Shown: one piece after another, positions 44,418 through 55,620 of the stretch
Position numbering within the stretch: position 1 is the first letter of the stretch
How the letters are laid out: each line of letters starts with the position of its first letter
Assembly: GCF_050624435.1 (NCBI RefSeq)
Contig: NC_134536.1
Coordinates: 140,475,059 to 140,539,058 of the forward strand
Length of the DNA: 64,000 nt
Direction of reading: 5' to 3'
Source of the DNA: Tenrec ecaudatus
Lineage: Eukaryota; Chordata; Mammalia; Afrosoricida; Tenrecidae
Position numbers and translations under genes: made by a program
The notes under the pieces: generated by a model
What the model was told of the DNA's origin: nothing
The model's input: only the letters and a program-made list of their open reading frames with translations
The model's database searches: none

Positions 44418-44871
44418 TGATAGTTATATAATTTTATGTCAGTTTGAAGATATGTAAAAGAGTAAGGTTGGTATCCAATCTGTCAATCACACCATAGCCT
44501 GATGGTGCCTCTTTGTGGCCATGGCCTTCTCATAAGGAGGGCCCTGGGAACCTCCCCTTCTTTTTGCATTCACCTGACTGCTCCCTGCCCACGTTGAGAG
44601 CTGCCAGAGTCTTGCCATGCTTCCATCGACCTTGGGTCCACAAGACATTGCAATCACTGGCCTTTGACATCCCTGCATTCTGCATCATTGCATGTAACTG
44701 CGTAAGTTGGAAAGGAACTTATGGGCTAGTGTTGGACTTATGGACTTGAGTTGGACTGGCCTGGGATATTTCCTTGAAATAGAAATACTATAATGACTTC
44801 TTGATAGAAAACTATTTATTGCACATATATGAGTGGCACTTGATTTGTATCTCTTGTCAGCCTGGCTTACA
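44418..44871 (+). mobile_element. Probable solo LTR, diverged
   Basis: Starts near TGATAGTTATATAATTTTAT and ends near CAGCCTGGCTTACA. It shares the middle with the 53748 copy (TCCACAAGACATT, GACATCCCTGCATTCTGCAT). I could not define the target duplication because a SINE abuts its right end. Confidence 0.6.
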
Positions 44872-44872
44872 T

Positions 44873-45056
44873 CCAGTTCACTGCCATCAAGTTGATTCCA
44901 ACCCTTAGCAACTCTATAGGACAGGGGAGAGATATCTCTGTGGGTTTCCAATACTGGAACTTTGTATGGGAGCTGAACTGTTGATCTTGTGTTGAGCAAC
45001 CCAACTGGGTTGGTTCTGACGCATTATGTTTGTAACCACTATACCACTAGGGCTCA
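44873..45056 (-). repeat. AfroSINE inside RTE E
   Basis: TTCACTGCCATCAAGTTGAT, TCTGTGGGTTTCCAATACTG, GTAACCACTATACCACTAGG. Confidence 0.85.
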
Positions 45057-45147
45057 GCTGTGCCTTATTCTTCAAAGTGACATCTTTTAACACTGGAAAT
45101 TGGTCTTCAGCAAGATCTACCAGTGTACTCGGTCATATGACTTATTT

Positions 45148-45655
45148 TCTTTTTACACTGTTTTGATTGTGATGTGAGGGAAAATCTACAGAGTAAATTG
45201 ATTTTCCTTACAATTCATGCAATGTTTTATGATATTGATTGCAATACCTACAATGCAATACTACTTTTCCTATTCCCTCCCTTTGTTTGCCGTTTCCATT
45301 GGTCTTTCGTTCCCATTCCTTCCTGCCTTCTGAGTAACTCCCTGACAAATGCTGGGCTCTGAATTGTACATCGTTGACAGTATAGGTCTCCTATTTGTGG
45401 GCTGAAAGTTGAGCCATGGAGGTGAGGTCAGGTGTCAAATGGGAATTCCACTAGTGCCTATCATATCCTAAGGTTAGTCTTCTTATTTTGAGTTCTACAT
45501 TTTCCCAAGTTGATCCAGGGCCTACTACTGTGAGTACCCTCAGAGCAATCTGCAGTGAGAACCCTATGCTATCTTGGTCTTCTGGACTCAGCCCTGTGGA
45601 GCCTGGGCTTCATGTGGTCAGTGAATCCCTTTCATCTTCTTTTGATGCTATCTGT
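45148..45655 (-). repeat. Older afrotherian L1 3' end inside RTE E
   Basis: ACACTGTTTTGATTGTGATG, GAAAATCTACAGAGTAAATT, GATTGCAATACCTACAATGC, and a long L1 UTR-like right part. It resembles the copy at 18240. Confidence 0.6.
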
Positions 45656-46210
45656 GTAATTCTGTATTTTGAATTTCTCTTCCATTTTTTCAGCTAGTGA
45701 AATGCACATGCTTTTCATTTTTGCTGTCCTAATTCCAGGTCTTTGCACCTTTTCATATAATTCTTTATTCCATCTTTTTTAATTCCCCTTTGAAATTTTA
45801 TGTTCAGCTTCTTTATTCAGCGTCTTTACTTCATCAATTATTTCTATATTTCTCTCTCTCTCTTTTTCGTACTTCATCATTTCTTTCATTGGCTTCAGCT
45901 ACTCCACATTCAACGTGACATCCATTTTGTCTTTTCTTTAGTTTCTATCTTTTTAATTATCTTTGAATTTCTTTATTTATGATGTTCTTGATATTATTGC
46001 AGAGCTCGTATCATCTCAGGTGATTTGTGTTCAATGTGTCAACTTTCTCCTTGAAGTATCCTCTAATTTAGATGATATATACTCAAATTCATACTTTGAC
46101 TCTTGGGGACTTGTTTTAATATTGTTGGAATTCGAGTTGAATTTGCCATTGATGGTTTGTTCCACAGTTGGTCTCCAGTCTCGTGACTGATGATATTGAA
46201 CTTCTTTATA

Positions 46211-46329
46211 CCGTAAATACTTGAGTATAAGCCGAGTTTTTTTCTGCACATTTTTTATGCTGAAAAAGCACCCCAGCTTTGGGGGGTAAAATTAGTTGCC
46301 TTGGGTTATACTCGAGTATATATAGTAGT
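46211..46329. mobile_element. Small inverted-repeat DNA element (MITE-like) in RTE E
   Basis: About 119 bases. The left end reads TACTTGAGTATAAGCCGAG. The right end, reversed, reads TACTCGAGTATAACCCAAGG, so the termini are inverted repeats. RTE sequence flanks both sides (TTGAACTTCTTTATA and TTTCAACAGATGTAGTTG) and joins in register if the element is removed. I recall hAT-like elements with this end in other mammals and reptiles, but the family name is uncertain. Confidence 0.65.
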
Positions 46330-47335
46330 TTATTTCAACAGATGTAGTTGATTTAATTCCTGTGTATTTCTATCCAATATACATGATCCATGTCTATGGT
46401 TACTGTTTACATCACTGAAAAATAAATGTTCAATCAATAAGCCATCCTTATAGGAATATTCTGTCATGAGATCTCCCATGTGGCTTCCATCCCCATGGCC
46501 ATATTTTCTAACTAGTGATCCTCCTCCTTAGTTTCCAATTTTTGCATTCAAGTCATCAGTAATCTTGATTGCATGTTTCATCAATTTCAGACTGAAAAGG
46601 TTGGTAAAAATCCTCAATGGCTTTATTGTTAGCATTAGTGGTTGGTGTGTCAATTTGAATAATAACTTTATTAATTATTCATCCTTGTAGGTGTAATATA
46701 TCCTACACCTAACAATGGTGAACATTGGAATCGATGTTGAAACATTCTCTTTTTTAACATGAAAGTCATCCATTCCTTTCAAATTTGTTACTCTGGTATG
46801 TAAACCATATTATTATGACATTCAAAATGGCCAATACCAGTCTATTTCAGTTCAATAACACCTAGAGTGTTTGATCTTTATGTGTTCCATTTTGTCATGG
46901 CTTCCAATTTATCTAGATCCATATTTCATGCATCCCATCTTCTTGTTAGTGGTTATTGCAGTACTGCTGTTTCTTCTCATTTTGAGTCATTGCCACATCA
47001 ACAAATATAGGTCCTGAAAACTTTATATCACTAAGGTCAACTCTACTTTGAGGAGACAGCTCTTCCTCAATTATATTTTGAGTGTCTTCCAACTTGAGGG
47101 GTTCATCATCCTGCACAATATGAAAAAATATTCCACTGCTATCAATGTGCTCCACAAACACCACTATTTTTTTCAGATGTAGATTGGCAGGTTATTCTTT
47201 CTAGTCTATTTAGCTTGTAAGCATTTCTGAAAATTTTCCACCATGGGTAACTATGCTTGTGTTTGAAATACCAGTGGTATATCTCACAAGTTATGATAGT
47301 GCAAGAACCTGACATGTCTGACAACTTGGCATGCT

Positions 47336-48160
47336 AGCCTAATTCCGAATGACCAGCATATCTCTCTTCCTGCTTTCTCTAGTCTCTTTAGACCACTGTA
47401 CCTGAGCATGCATGGCTTAGGAGGTTGTGGAGTTAATTCTTGCTTCCTGGAGTAACCCTTAACCAATGACCCATAGGAGTTGTTGGACAAATAGCCACAC
47501 TCCCTCACATTCTGGGCAGAATAACTAGTGGATTTTATAGAGTGTCTCCAGTAAGATTAACCTCCAGTTGCTCACAATTTTAAATTGTTTGATAATGTAC
47601 TTTTCATTGGCTGCCTTCTTTCCCTTTTCTGTTTCCCATTTCCTTATTGATATCTCCCCCAAAAATGGCTTAATTAAAACCTTTGTCTCAGGATCTAATC
47701 CTATGGGGAACCAAAACTCAATCACACAAGACATTTGTCAAATCATGGACTTAGTGGTTATATCTATTATATGTGTAGGTCATGGAAGAGGAGAATTCAT
47801 ACCATCACTTTGAATAGTCATTCGGAGTGCCAACTGGGTCCCCAGCATAGATCCTGGACATCAAAACTCACTGTTTCCTGCATCATAACACTTCCTTTTA
47901 GACTTCTGTCATTCAAATAAACTCAACAAATAGCTTGCTGTCTCACTTCAAATTTTGTAGGGTGCAAATATGGCTATGTTTTCATTGTGCGTTTAGCACT
48001 GGACAAATCAGCTTTGACCAGGAAGGTGAAGTCATGTGGAGAAAAAAACCAAAAACACTAGCAGCTGTGTGTTGTGGAAGAAAACCCTGTGGATGAAGTG
48101 CAATTTTTAGGGAACAGAGACCAGCAAGATAAACCAATAAGTGTCCACTGTTCTGATGTT
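47336..48160. other. Unique intergenic stretch
   Basis: No gene or repeat recognised with confidence. Confidence 0.4.
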
Positions 48161-48162
48161 AA

Positions 48163-48290
48163 GGAGAACCCTGGTGAGGCAGCAATTAAGCACTTAAGGG
48201 CTAATCAATCAGCAGTTCAAAACCCCCATCTTCCCCAAGGAAGAGTTACGATGTGGCAGTCTGACCCCCTTAAGATTTACATTTATTACC
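48163..48290 (+). repeat. AfroSINE, 3' part missing
   Basis: GAGAACCCTGGTGAGGCAGC, GCACTTAAGGGCTAATCAAT, CAGCAGTTCAAAACCCCCAT, CTTAAGATTTAC. Confidence 0.75.
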
Positions 48291-48345
48291 ACTACCAACT
48301 GATCTGAGAGGGATAGCATTAGGGAATCCTGGATAGCATTCTTAA

Positions 48346-48552
48346 CGAGCTCTAATGGCAGAGTGGACTCCTCATTGAGCTCCTAACCACAAAGTAAGTG
48401 GTTCTAACCTATCAGGTGGTCCATGTGAGAAATATGAGTTTGTCTGCCCTGGTAAAGATTTAAGCCTTGGAAAATGAAAGGGTGAAGTTCTATTCTATCT
48501 TGTAGGGCCTCTATGAGTCAGCTTCAACACAATGATAATGAGTTTGCTTTGG
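48346..48552 (+). repeat. AfroSINE
   Basis: GAGCTCTAATGGCAGAGTGG, AGTGGTTCTAACCTATCAGG, AAGATTTAAGCCTTGGAAAA, GGGCCTCTATGAGTCAGCTT. Confidence 0.82.
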
Positions 48553-48949
48553 AATTTTGGGATAGAAAGGAGAAATATGTGCAACAAAGTTTAAACTTAA
48601 TTTAAAAGTTCAGGGGTATTGCTCAGAGAGAGATTCTTGGAACCCACAAGACTGTTGTCCTTAGGCACCTTCAGATCTGGAACTGAACTCACTCCCTTGG
48701 CTCAATCTTCAGCCAAACAATAGGTAGATCTATAAGGTAAAAAGTAACACTAATCAACTATTTGAATCAAAAGGATATAATTTATTCAAAGATAAAGTTC
48801 AGAAGGGTCAGGAAAGAAGGGGGAATGGAAACAGGAAATACAAGGAGGAAGTGTGATAAGTGATATTACGTTGAGCAGACTGCAGTCAATATCATGAAGC
48901 AAAATATGTGTGAACTGTCACATGGAAAACGGATGTATTCTGTAAAGCT

Positions 48950-49072
48950 TCACCCATCTCACAAAAAAGAGATTTTTTTTCAGCCTTGGAAACCTATGAG
49001 GCAATACTATTCTGTCCTATAGGGTACCCATGAGTTGAAATCAACTCAGTGGCAATGGGATATTGATGCTGA
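48950..49072 (+). repeat. AfroSINE 3' part
   Basis: CAGCCTTGGAAACCTATGAG, TCTGTCCTATAGGGTACCCA, TGAGTTGAAATCAACTCAGT. The tRNA-like head is missing. Confidence 0.8.
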
Positions 49073-49239
49073 TGCTTTCTTCTGATTCTAAAAAATAGGG
49101 TTATTAGCAATTATTGTGGAAATAGCATGAATGAGACTATGTAAATGGGGTTGGTTACAGATAAATTCTTGTAAATGTTAAAGGATAAGTGATTCAGGAT
49201 GGACTTACCCAAAAAGAGAAAATTATTGCAAGATTTTGT

Positions 49240-50173
49240 TCCAGGGATAAAATAAAAATAGGCTTCCTGTGGGTAAGACTTAAGCCTATAGATATGGAAT
49301 TTAAGGAACTGGTATTCCATGATGGTCACCTTCCCGACACAATCACTCAAGACAAAAAGTGGGTGTATAAACAAATGAGGTGAAGAAAGCTTATGGAGCC
49401 TATCTATCAAAAGATAGTCTAGGGTTTTAAAGACTAGAAGGTTCACAATTGGCCATCTAACTCAGAAGCAATAAAGCGCACATGAAAGAAGCACACCAGC
49501 CTGTGTGATCACAAGATGTAGAAGGGATCAGGTATCAGGCATAAAGAACAAAAAGAATCATATCATTGTGAATGGGGGGGGGTACAGTTAGGGGATCCAA
49601 GATCTATCTGTAGGCAACTGGACAACCCCTTACAGAAGGGTCGCTGGGAGGAGATGAGCCAGTCAGGATGCAGTGTAGCAACGATGAAACATATAACTTT
49701 CCTCTCGTTCCTAAATGCTACCGCGCCCACTATCATGATCCCAATTCTACCTTACAAACCTGGCTAGACCAGAGAATATACACTGGTCCATATAGGAACT
49801 GGAAACACAGGGAAACCAGGACAGATGTCCCCTTCAGGACTGGTGCTGAGAGTAGCAATAACAGGAGGGTGGAGGAAAGGTGGGGTAGAAAGAGGGATCT
49901 GATTACAAGGATCTACATATAACCTCCTCCATGAGGGAGGGACAACAAAAAAGTGGGTGACGGTAGATGTCGGACAGTGTAAGATAGGACAGAATAATAT
50001 TTATAAATTATCAAGGGTCCATGAGGGAGGGGGAGGGGGAAGGAGGGGAAATGAGGAGCTAATTCCAAGGGCTCAAGTAGAAAGCAAATGTTTTGAGAAT
50101 GATGATGGCAACAAATGTACACAGTGGATTTATGTATAGATTGTACTAAGAGTTGTAGGAGCCCCCAATAAAA
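49240..50173 (+). mobile_element. L1-type LINE 3' UTR
   Basis: The sense copy ends TAGGAGCCCCCAATAAAATG. It contains GAAGCACACCAGCCTGTGTG, GATGAGCCAGTCAGGATGCA, AGGATCTACATATAACCTCC and AAATTATCAAGGGTCCATGA in the order seen reversed in the 30406-32602 copy. The left boundary is uncertain. Only 3' UTR-like sequence is present. Confidence 0.8.
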
Positions 50174-50918
50174 TGATTCTTTTTAAAAACCTCAAAGAGC
50201 AAAACACACTATGGTTTATTGTACACCAATGATACTTAAATAAAATTACATAAAAGAGCGGAAAAAGAAATGGAATTTAAGGTAAAGAAAGTATTCCCTT
50301 TGAAGACCATATTGCAAATATATATTTAGGCAGGCAATTAGATAAAGACATTTTAAGTCTGGGCTTCTATACCTGCCATCTGTCTGTTATGAAAAGTATA
50401 ATTAGCAACTAGAATCTCTCATACAAAATCAACTCAATATTGTCTTTCTGGTCTGACTTCCGTGGTGTTCTACTGTGCTTTGATGGAGCTCATCATATCA
50501 TGACTCTATAACAAGATTGAGGAGTTATTTGCATTCTTATGTGGAAGGTAAATCTGTTTGGCCTTTCTGTTAGACTAGTTCATTTTCTTTCCTACCATCC
50601 CATCTGCCATTTTAATTCAAAACAAGGAGAAAGGCATGTATGTGCCTTTTGAGGAAGGAGAAGATTTTGGTGTGGAAGAAATTCTCTTCTAGACTGCAAG
50701 GTAAGTATTTACCCCCTCTAGCCCTGTTGGAGGAGGGGAAAAGGAAGAGAGACAAGGCAAAGAGAACAACCTAGTTAGCTTCATGCCTCCTTACTTTACC
50801 TGGTGATTGAGGGGAATATCAGTGACTATGGACGTGTTGTGCTCCCCATTTGGAAGCATGAAGAATAGAGGCTGCCAGGCAGAGCAGCCCTATGGGAAGT
50901 CACTGAAGACAAACATAT
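50174..50918. other. Unique intergenic stretch
   Basis: No gene or repeat recognised. Confidence 0.45.
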
Positions 50919-50919
50919 A

Positions 50920-51355
50920 GAGAGTGCCATCAAGTCTACTGTGATCCATGGAGACCTTATATGAAATGGAATGGAGTGCTGTCTTATCTGGCACCATTGT
51001 CACACATTCCTGAATGTTGAAGTCCATTGTTGCAGCGATTAGGTCAATCTGCCTCAACAAGGATCTTCCCTGTCCCTCTATTTCATCAAATATGATGTCT
51101 TCCTCTAGCAATTATCCACTGATAGTGTGTCCAAAACACATTAGTCAGTCAGTGTTCTCTTGTGATCCATAAGGTTTTCTTTCAGTAATTTTTGGAAGTG
51201 GACGGTCAGGCCCCTCTTCCTTGTCTGTCTTAGTCTAGAAGCTTCACTGAAACCTGTCCACCATGGGCAATCCTGCTGGTATTTGAAATTCTGGGAACAG
51301 AGCTTCCAGCATCATAACAATACACAAACCATTATAGTACAACCAACTTTCAGAT
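50920..51355 (-). mobile_element. Internally deleted RTE-derived element
   Basis: The left half is the RTE 3' tail reversed (GTGCCATCAAGTCTACTGTG, CATATATGATGTC-like ATATGATGTCTTCCTCTAGC). At about 51140 it jumps straight to the RTE 5' region reversed (GTGATCCATAAGGTTTTCTT, GTCTTAGTCTAGAAGC, CACCATGGGCAATCCTGCTG). The coding middle is absent, as in the 35088 and 55150 elements. Confidence 0.7.
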
Positions 51356-51358
51356 GAG

Positions 51359-51904
51359 TGGAGGATATCTATATCTATATCTAAATCTATATCTAAATCT
51401 ATATCTTAATCTATATCTAAATCTATATCTAAATCTATCTCTATATCTATCTCTATCTCTATCTCTATCTCTATCTCTATCTCTTTCTCTATCTCTATCT
51501 CTATCATATATATCTATATCTATATCTATATCTATATCTATATCTATATCTATATCTATATCTATATCTATATCTATATCTATATCTATATCTATATCTA
51601 TATCTATATCTATATCTATATCTATATCTATATCTATACCTATACCTATACCTATACCTATACCTATACCTATACCTATACCTATACCTATACCTATACC
51701 TATACCTATATCTATATCTATCTATATCTATATCTATATCTATATCTATATCTATATCTATCTATATCTATATCTATATCTATATCTATATCTATATCTA
51801 TATCTATATCTATATCTATATCTATATCTATACCTATACCTATACCTATACCTATACCTATACCTATATCTATATCTATATCTATATCTATAGATAGATA
51901 GATA
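51359..51904 (+). repeat. Hexanucleotide-type microsatellite in blocks
   Basis: About 545 bases of ATCTAT-based repeat. It is not uniform. Mixed CTAAAT and CTATCT units come first, then a long pure TATATC block. A TATACC block follows (about 51636-51710), TATATC again, TATACC again (about 51831-51867), then TATATC, ending in TAGATAGATAG. It abuts the right end of the deleted RTE element. Confidence 0.95.
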
Positions 51905-52920
51905 TATGGAGGGAGAGAGTAAAACTGGCAATGCAGTCTGATTAGGCAGTATTCCGATGATCTGCTGCAAACAGATAGTATCCCCACAAATAACATCTTA
52001 AAGTAATGATAACATCAATTTTGCTCACAAATCTGCAATCTGGGCAGAGCTCAGTGAGGACACTAGTTTTGGCTTCATCAAGCATTAGCTGGGGTAGCTC
52101 AAAGGACAGAGGCTGCAGCTCTCTTAAGACTCACTCCCTCACACAACTGATACTTCTATTGGTTGGAGCTCAAGAAGAACCCTATAGGTGACATTTTCAT
52201 TTGGCTTGGTCTTCCTTGCAATATCCTGACAGGGTCCCAATGGTGAACAACCCAATACGACCAGGTGGAAGTCACAGAGCAACACTTCTGCCATAGTCAA
52301 AGGCCTGCCAAGATGCAAGGAAGAGGGAAAGCAGGCCCTGTATCTGGAAAAATGAACACAAATTCATCTTGTAACAAGAGAATGTGCGATGTGCAACATT
52401 AGGACAGTCATCTTTGAAGGACACAACCTGCCACGAGCCAAGATACAGAGACAGATTTCTACGAAAGCGGAAGGGCAGGACTTAGACTTAAAGATAAAGC
52501 CACAGATTTCATAGGACAAGAGCAATAGGGAGACAAGCAAAGGAAAGCTCTAGGATGCAAGCCTAACATGGCTAAAGATAGGGACAATGTCAGGACTGAA
52601 CTGGAAGCAAGCAGACACCTGTGCAAGGCAGAACCCGTGAAGTTGTGAGTGCCTTCAAAGCTAAGTCAAAGTACCTTGGGGCGTGAGAAGGGAAGGAACA
52701 GGAGAAGGAATTAATGGGTAGGTTTATGGAATTTGTAAGTCTGGGGACAGAGCATCAGGAATAGCTGGGTTCTGGCACTCAGTTGATACCATCAGAGTTT
52801 GAACCTTTTCCTTTCAGTGCTGTTTCCTTTTGAGTTTCACGCAGGCTTCCTGATGACAGCTGTAGTTTTATCTAGAAGCTCAGGAATTCTATTAGAGAGA
52901 GGCTCTTTTCCTTTCTAATC
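51905..52920. other. Unique intergenic stretch
   Basis: No gene or repeat recognised. Confidence 0.4.
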
Positions 52921-52921
52921 A

Positions 52922-53100
52922 TTGGTGGTACTATCAGGTAAGCATTGGATTGCTAACTGCAAGGTTGGCAGTGCTACCCTACCAGCTACCTCATAGGGAA
53001 AAAGATGGAACTTTCTGCTCACATAAATATTTACAGTCTGAGAAACCCCACAGGGGCCTTCTATGATTCAAAATGGACTCATTGGCAATGGGGTAATTGT
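52922..53100 (+). repeat. AfroSINE
   Basis: TAAGCATTGGATTGCTAACT, GCAAGGTTGGCAGTGCTACC, TTACAGTCTGAGAAACCCCA, ATGGACTCATTGGCAATGGG. Confidence 0.85.
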
Positions 53101-53747
53101 TTCTGGGGCATTTTTAGGGTTAGATATCATTAACCTAGCATGAGTCACATACTGAGTCTGACCCAGTCCCTTTGGACAGAGGAAAGTCATGCCCTGACTA
53201 GGCAGGCCTGGAGCTGGCAGATTGGAACAATGCCAGCAGAAGCATGGAGATGGAGCATGGTGGAAGAGTGATCCCAAAGATACAAGCCATGTGCTGTGAG
53301 TGGAAGAAGGGCAAATGAATGCTGCATTAATTAACCAGTTATTGACAAAATGAGGTTGCAAAACAAATGGCTCCAAAACCCAGCAGTTCAACACACAGCC
53401 CAACCCCTTCCCTCCCACACACACAGTTCTTAAAATTCAGCATCAGGGAGATTAACTGGAACTGTGAACTTGGCACTTCAGGGCTTGGAAGAGATGACAG
53501 TGCATGTAAAGGCCTTGGGGCAGGAGAGATCTTGGTGTACTGAAAGCCCAGAAGAAGACTAATTTGGGGGAGGTGAGATAATAGGATGGAGTTTTCAGTG
53601 AGCATTTCCTTGAGAGCCTTCAAGCAAAGGCGATTTTTCTATATTCATGTTTTAGAAGTAGATCTCCACCCATTGGGTAAAGCTTTTGGTAATGGATTGG
53701 TGTCGGTATGCAGGGAAAAAATAAATGGGCTTGTTATGGATTAGGAG
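53101..53747. other. Unique intergenic stretch
   Basis: No gene or repeat recognised. Confidence 0.4.
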
Positions 53748-53908
53748 CCTGTGGTAGTCACCTAATCTTGTGTCGAGTTAAGGATTAGGAGTGTAGGCGT
53801 GGAGTGTAGGCTGCCAATCTGGAGATAGTCAGTTAGATTTTTATGTGGGCATATCCTTCTCCTGAGAACTCTGAGAAATCTGGTACTTCCTCCTTGGAGG
53901 TGGAAGAC

Positions 53909-53976
<68 letters not shown>
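53909..53976 (+). repeat. (CT)n microsatellite
   Basis: A pure CT dinucleotide tract of about 68 bases inside the LTR. Confidence 0.95.
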
Positions 53977-53978
<2 letters not shown>

Positions 53979-54296
53979 TACTCGTTGGGAGACATCACAG
54001 AAGGCAAGCCAAATGGATGCGACCAGACCTCTGAAGCCAAAGAAGCCTCAGAGAGATCGCTGCCAGCACTGAGATGCTTACAATGCCACTGGATCCACAA
54101 GACTTTCCACCCATTGGCCTGTGATTATCCTGCATTCAGCATCACTGCACAGGTTTTATGGGTCTGAAAAGGAATTTATAGATTGGTATCAGACATATGG
54201 GCTAATATCAGACTTATGGATTTGATCTGCATTGGGCTGGGACGTTTGCTTAATGTACAATTACTGATTGATATAAAACTCTCTCTCTGGACTTAT

Positions 54297-54783
54297 AAGG
54301 TAGAATTAGACCAGAACATGTACTCTGGTACAGACAGGAGCTGGAAACACAGGGAATCCTCGACAGATGATCCCTTCAGGACCAGTGGTGAGAGTGGCAA
54401 TACCAGGAGGGTGGAGGGAAGGTGGGGTAGAAAGAGTGAACCAATTACAAGGATCTACATAAAACCTCTGCCCTGGGGGATGGACAACAGAAAAGTGGGG
54501 GAAGTGAGATATTTGACGTGTAAGATATGCCAAAATAATTTATATATTATCAAGGATTTATGAGGGAGGGGGAGGAGGATGGAAGTGGGGAAATGAGGAG
54601 CTGATACCAAGGGCTCAAGTAGAAAGCAAATATTTTGAGAAGGATGAGGGCAACACATGTAGAAATGCACTTGACACACAATGGGTGGATAGATGGATGG
54701 ATGGATGGATGGATGGATGGATGGATGGATGGATGGATGGATGGAATGACTGTGATAAGAATTGTATGAGCCCCCAATAAAAT
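54297..54783 (+). mobile_element. L1-type LINE 3' UTR
   Basis: CAGACAGGAGCTGGAAACAC, AGGATCTACATAAAACCTCT, TATCAAGGATTTATGAGGGA, ending GTATGAGCCCCCAATAAAAT. A (GGAT)n expansion replaces part of the usual ATGTATG region. Confidence 0.8.
54685..54744 (+). repeat. (GGAT)n microsatellite
   Basis: About 14 copies of GATG inside the L1 3' end. The second L1 unit has a shorter GATG tract at the same relative place (about 54914-54929). Confidence 0.92.
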
Positions 54784-54996
54784 TATCAAGGGTTCATAAG
54801 GAGGGGGGAGTGGGGAGGGAGGAGAAAAATGAGGAGCAGGTGCCAGGGGCTTATGTGGAGAGCAAATGTTTTGACAATGATGAGGGCAATGAATGTATAA
54901 ATGTGCTTTATAATGGATGGATGGATGGATTGTGATAAGAGTTGTATGAATCCCTAATATAATGATTAAATAATAGGGAAATGATTTTTAAAAACC
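54784..54996 (+). mobile_element. Second L1-type 3' end unit in tandem
   Basis: It repeats the last 185 or so bases of the preceding unit (TTCATAAGGAGG, GAGAGCAAATGTTTTGACAA, GTATGAATCCCTAATATAAT) and is followed by an A-rich tail. Confidence 0.75.
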
Positions 54997-55061
54997 AGCA
55001 ACTCTCTCTCATACACATGAGTCTCCCTCGATTTTCTCTAGCATACCCAGACTAATACACA

Positions 55062-55125
55062 GTTCGCCCCTGTCCTATAGGGCGGCTATGAGTTGGCATG
55101 GACTTGAGGGCAGTGGGTTTGTTAG
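55062..55125 (+). repeat. AfroSINE 3' end
   Basis: GTTCGCCCCTGTCCTATAGG, GCGGCTATGAGTTGGCATGG, GGCAGTGGGTTTG. It is a short 3' fragment. Confidence 0.75.
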
Positions 55126-55149
55126 GGCTTTGGAGTTCAGCAGGCCTTT

Positions 55150-55620
55150 GTTGGTGTGTTTGAGTCTATTTTTGTAGCTGTTGTGTGCAGGTCAGTGGCT
55201 CATCTTCCAGCACTCTATAGGACCATATTTTGTTGTGACCCATAAGGCTTTCATTTGTTAATATTTGGAAATAGATCACCAGGTCTTTCTTCCTAGTCTG
55301 CCTTAGGCTAGAGCAGTGGTTCCCAATCTGTGGGTTGTGACCCCTTTTGGGGTCCAGCGACCTTTTAACACGAGTCACCCGACTCATGGCAGTAGCAAAA
55401 TTACAGTTATGAAGTAGCAAGGAAAATGATTTTATGGTTGGGGGTCACCACAACATGAGGAATTGTATTAAAGGAAGGTTGAGCACCACAGGGCTCGAGG
55501 TTCCACTGAAGCCTGCCCATCATTGCTGACCCTTCTGGGGTTTGTCATATCGGTGACACGGCTTCCAATTTCACAGCAACACTCTAGCTACCACTGCACC
55601 ACGAACTGATAGACAGGTGG
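55150..55620 (-). mobile_element. Internally deleted RTE-derived element with SPIN inside
   Basis: The RTE 3' scrap (TTTGTAGCTGTTGTGTGCAG) is followed directly by the reversed RTE 5' region (CTCATCTTCCAGCACTCTAT, CTTTCTTCCTAGTCTGCCTT, then after the SPIN, GGTTCCACTGAAGCCTGCC and ACTGATAGACAGGTGG). It belongs with the 35088 and 50920 elements. Confidence 0.65.
55314..55491 (+). mobile_element. SPIN-type nonautonomous hAT transposon
   Basis: 178 bases, starting CAGTGGTTCCCAATCTGTGG and ending GGTTGAGCACCACAG. The 8-base duplication is GGCTAGAG (55306-55313) and GGCTCGAG (55492-55499), one mismatch. It has the same interior as the 33977 copy. Confidence 0.88.

Larger units (their letters stand above)
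44010..47335 (-). mobile_element. RTE LINE E, with nested insertions and a deletion
   Basis: The reversed RTE has its 3' end near 44010 and its 5' end near 47335. Landmarks: CCATTGAGGACCTTCTTC, TCATTTTGAGTCATTGCCAC, CAACTCTACTTTGAGGAGAC. It is interrupted by an LTR (44418-44871), an AfroSINE (44873-45056), older L1 (45148-45655) and a small inverted-repeat element (46211-46329). On resuming after the L1 it is already in the middle of the RTE, so a stretch of the reverse transcriptase region is deleted. Confidence 0.78.
53748..55061 (+). mobile_element. Solo LTR interrupted by L1 tails
   Basis: The left part runs to about 54296 and carries GGATCCACAAGACTTTCC and ATCCTGCATTCAGCATCACT, as in the 44418 LTR. 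The right part, from about 54997, ends CTAGCATACCCAGACTAATA followed by CACA, the LTR end type. L1 tails occupy 54297-54996, and AACTCTCTCTC occurs on both sides of them as a probable target duplication. A (CT)n tract lies inside the left part. Confidence 0.6.

Noticed and set aside
51354..51893. A 179-codon frame of LYLY and ISIS repeats
   Set aside because: It is a translation of the ATCTAT microsatellite.
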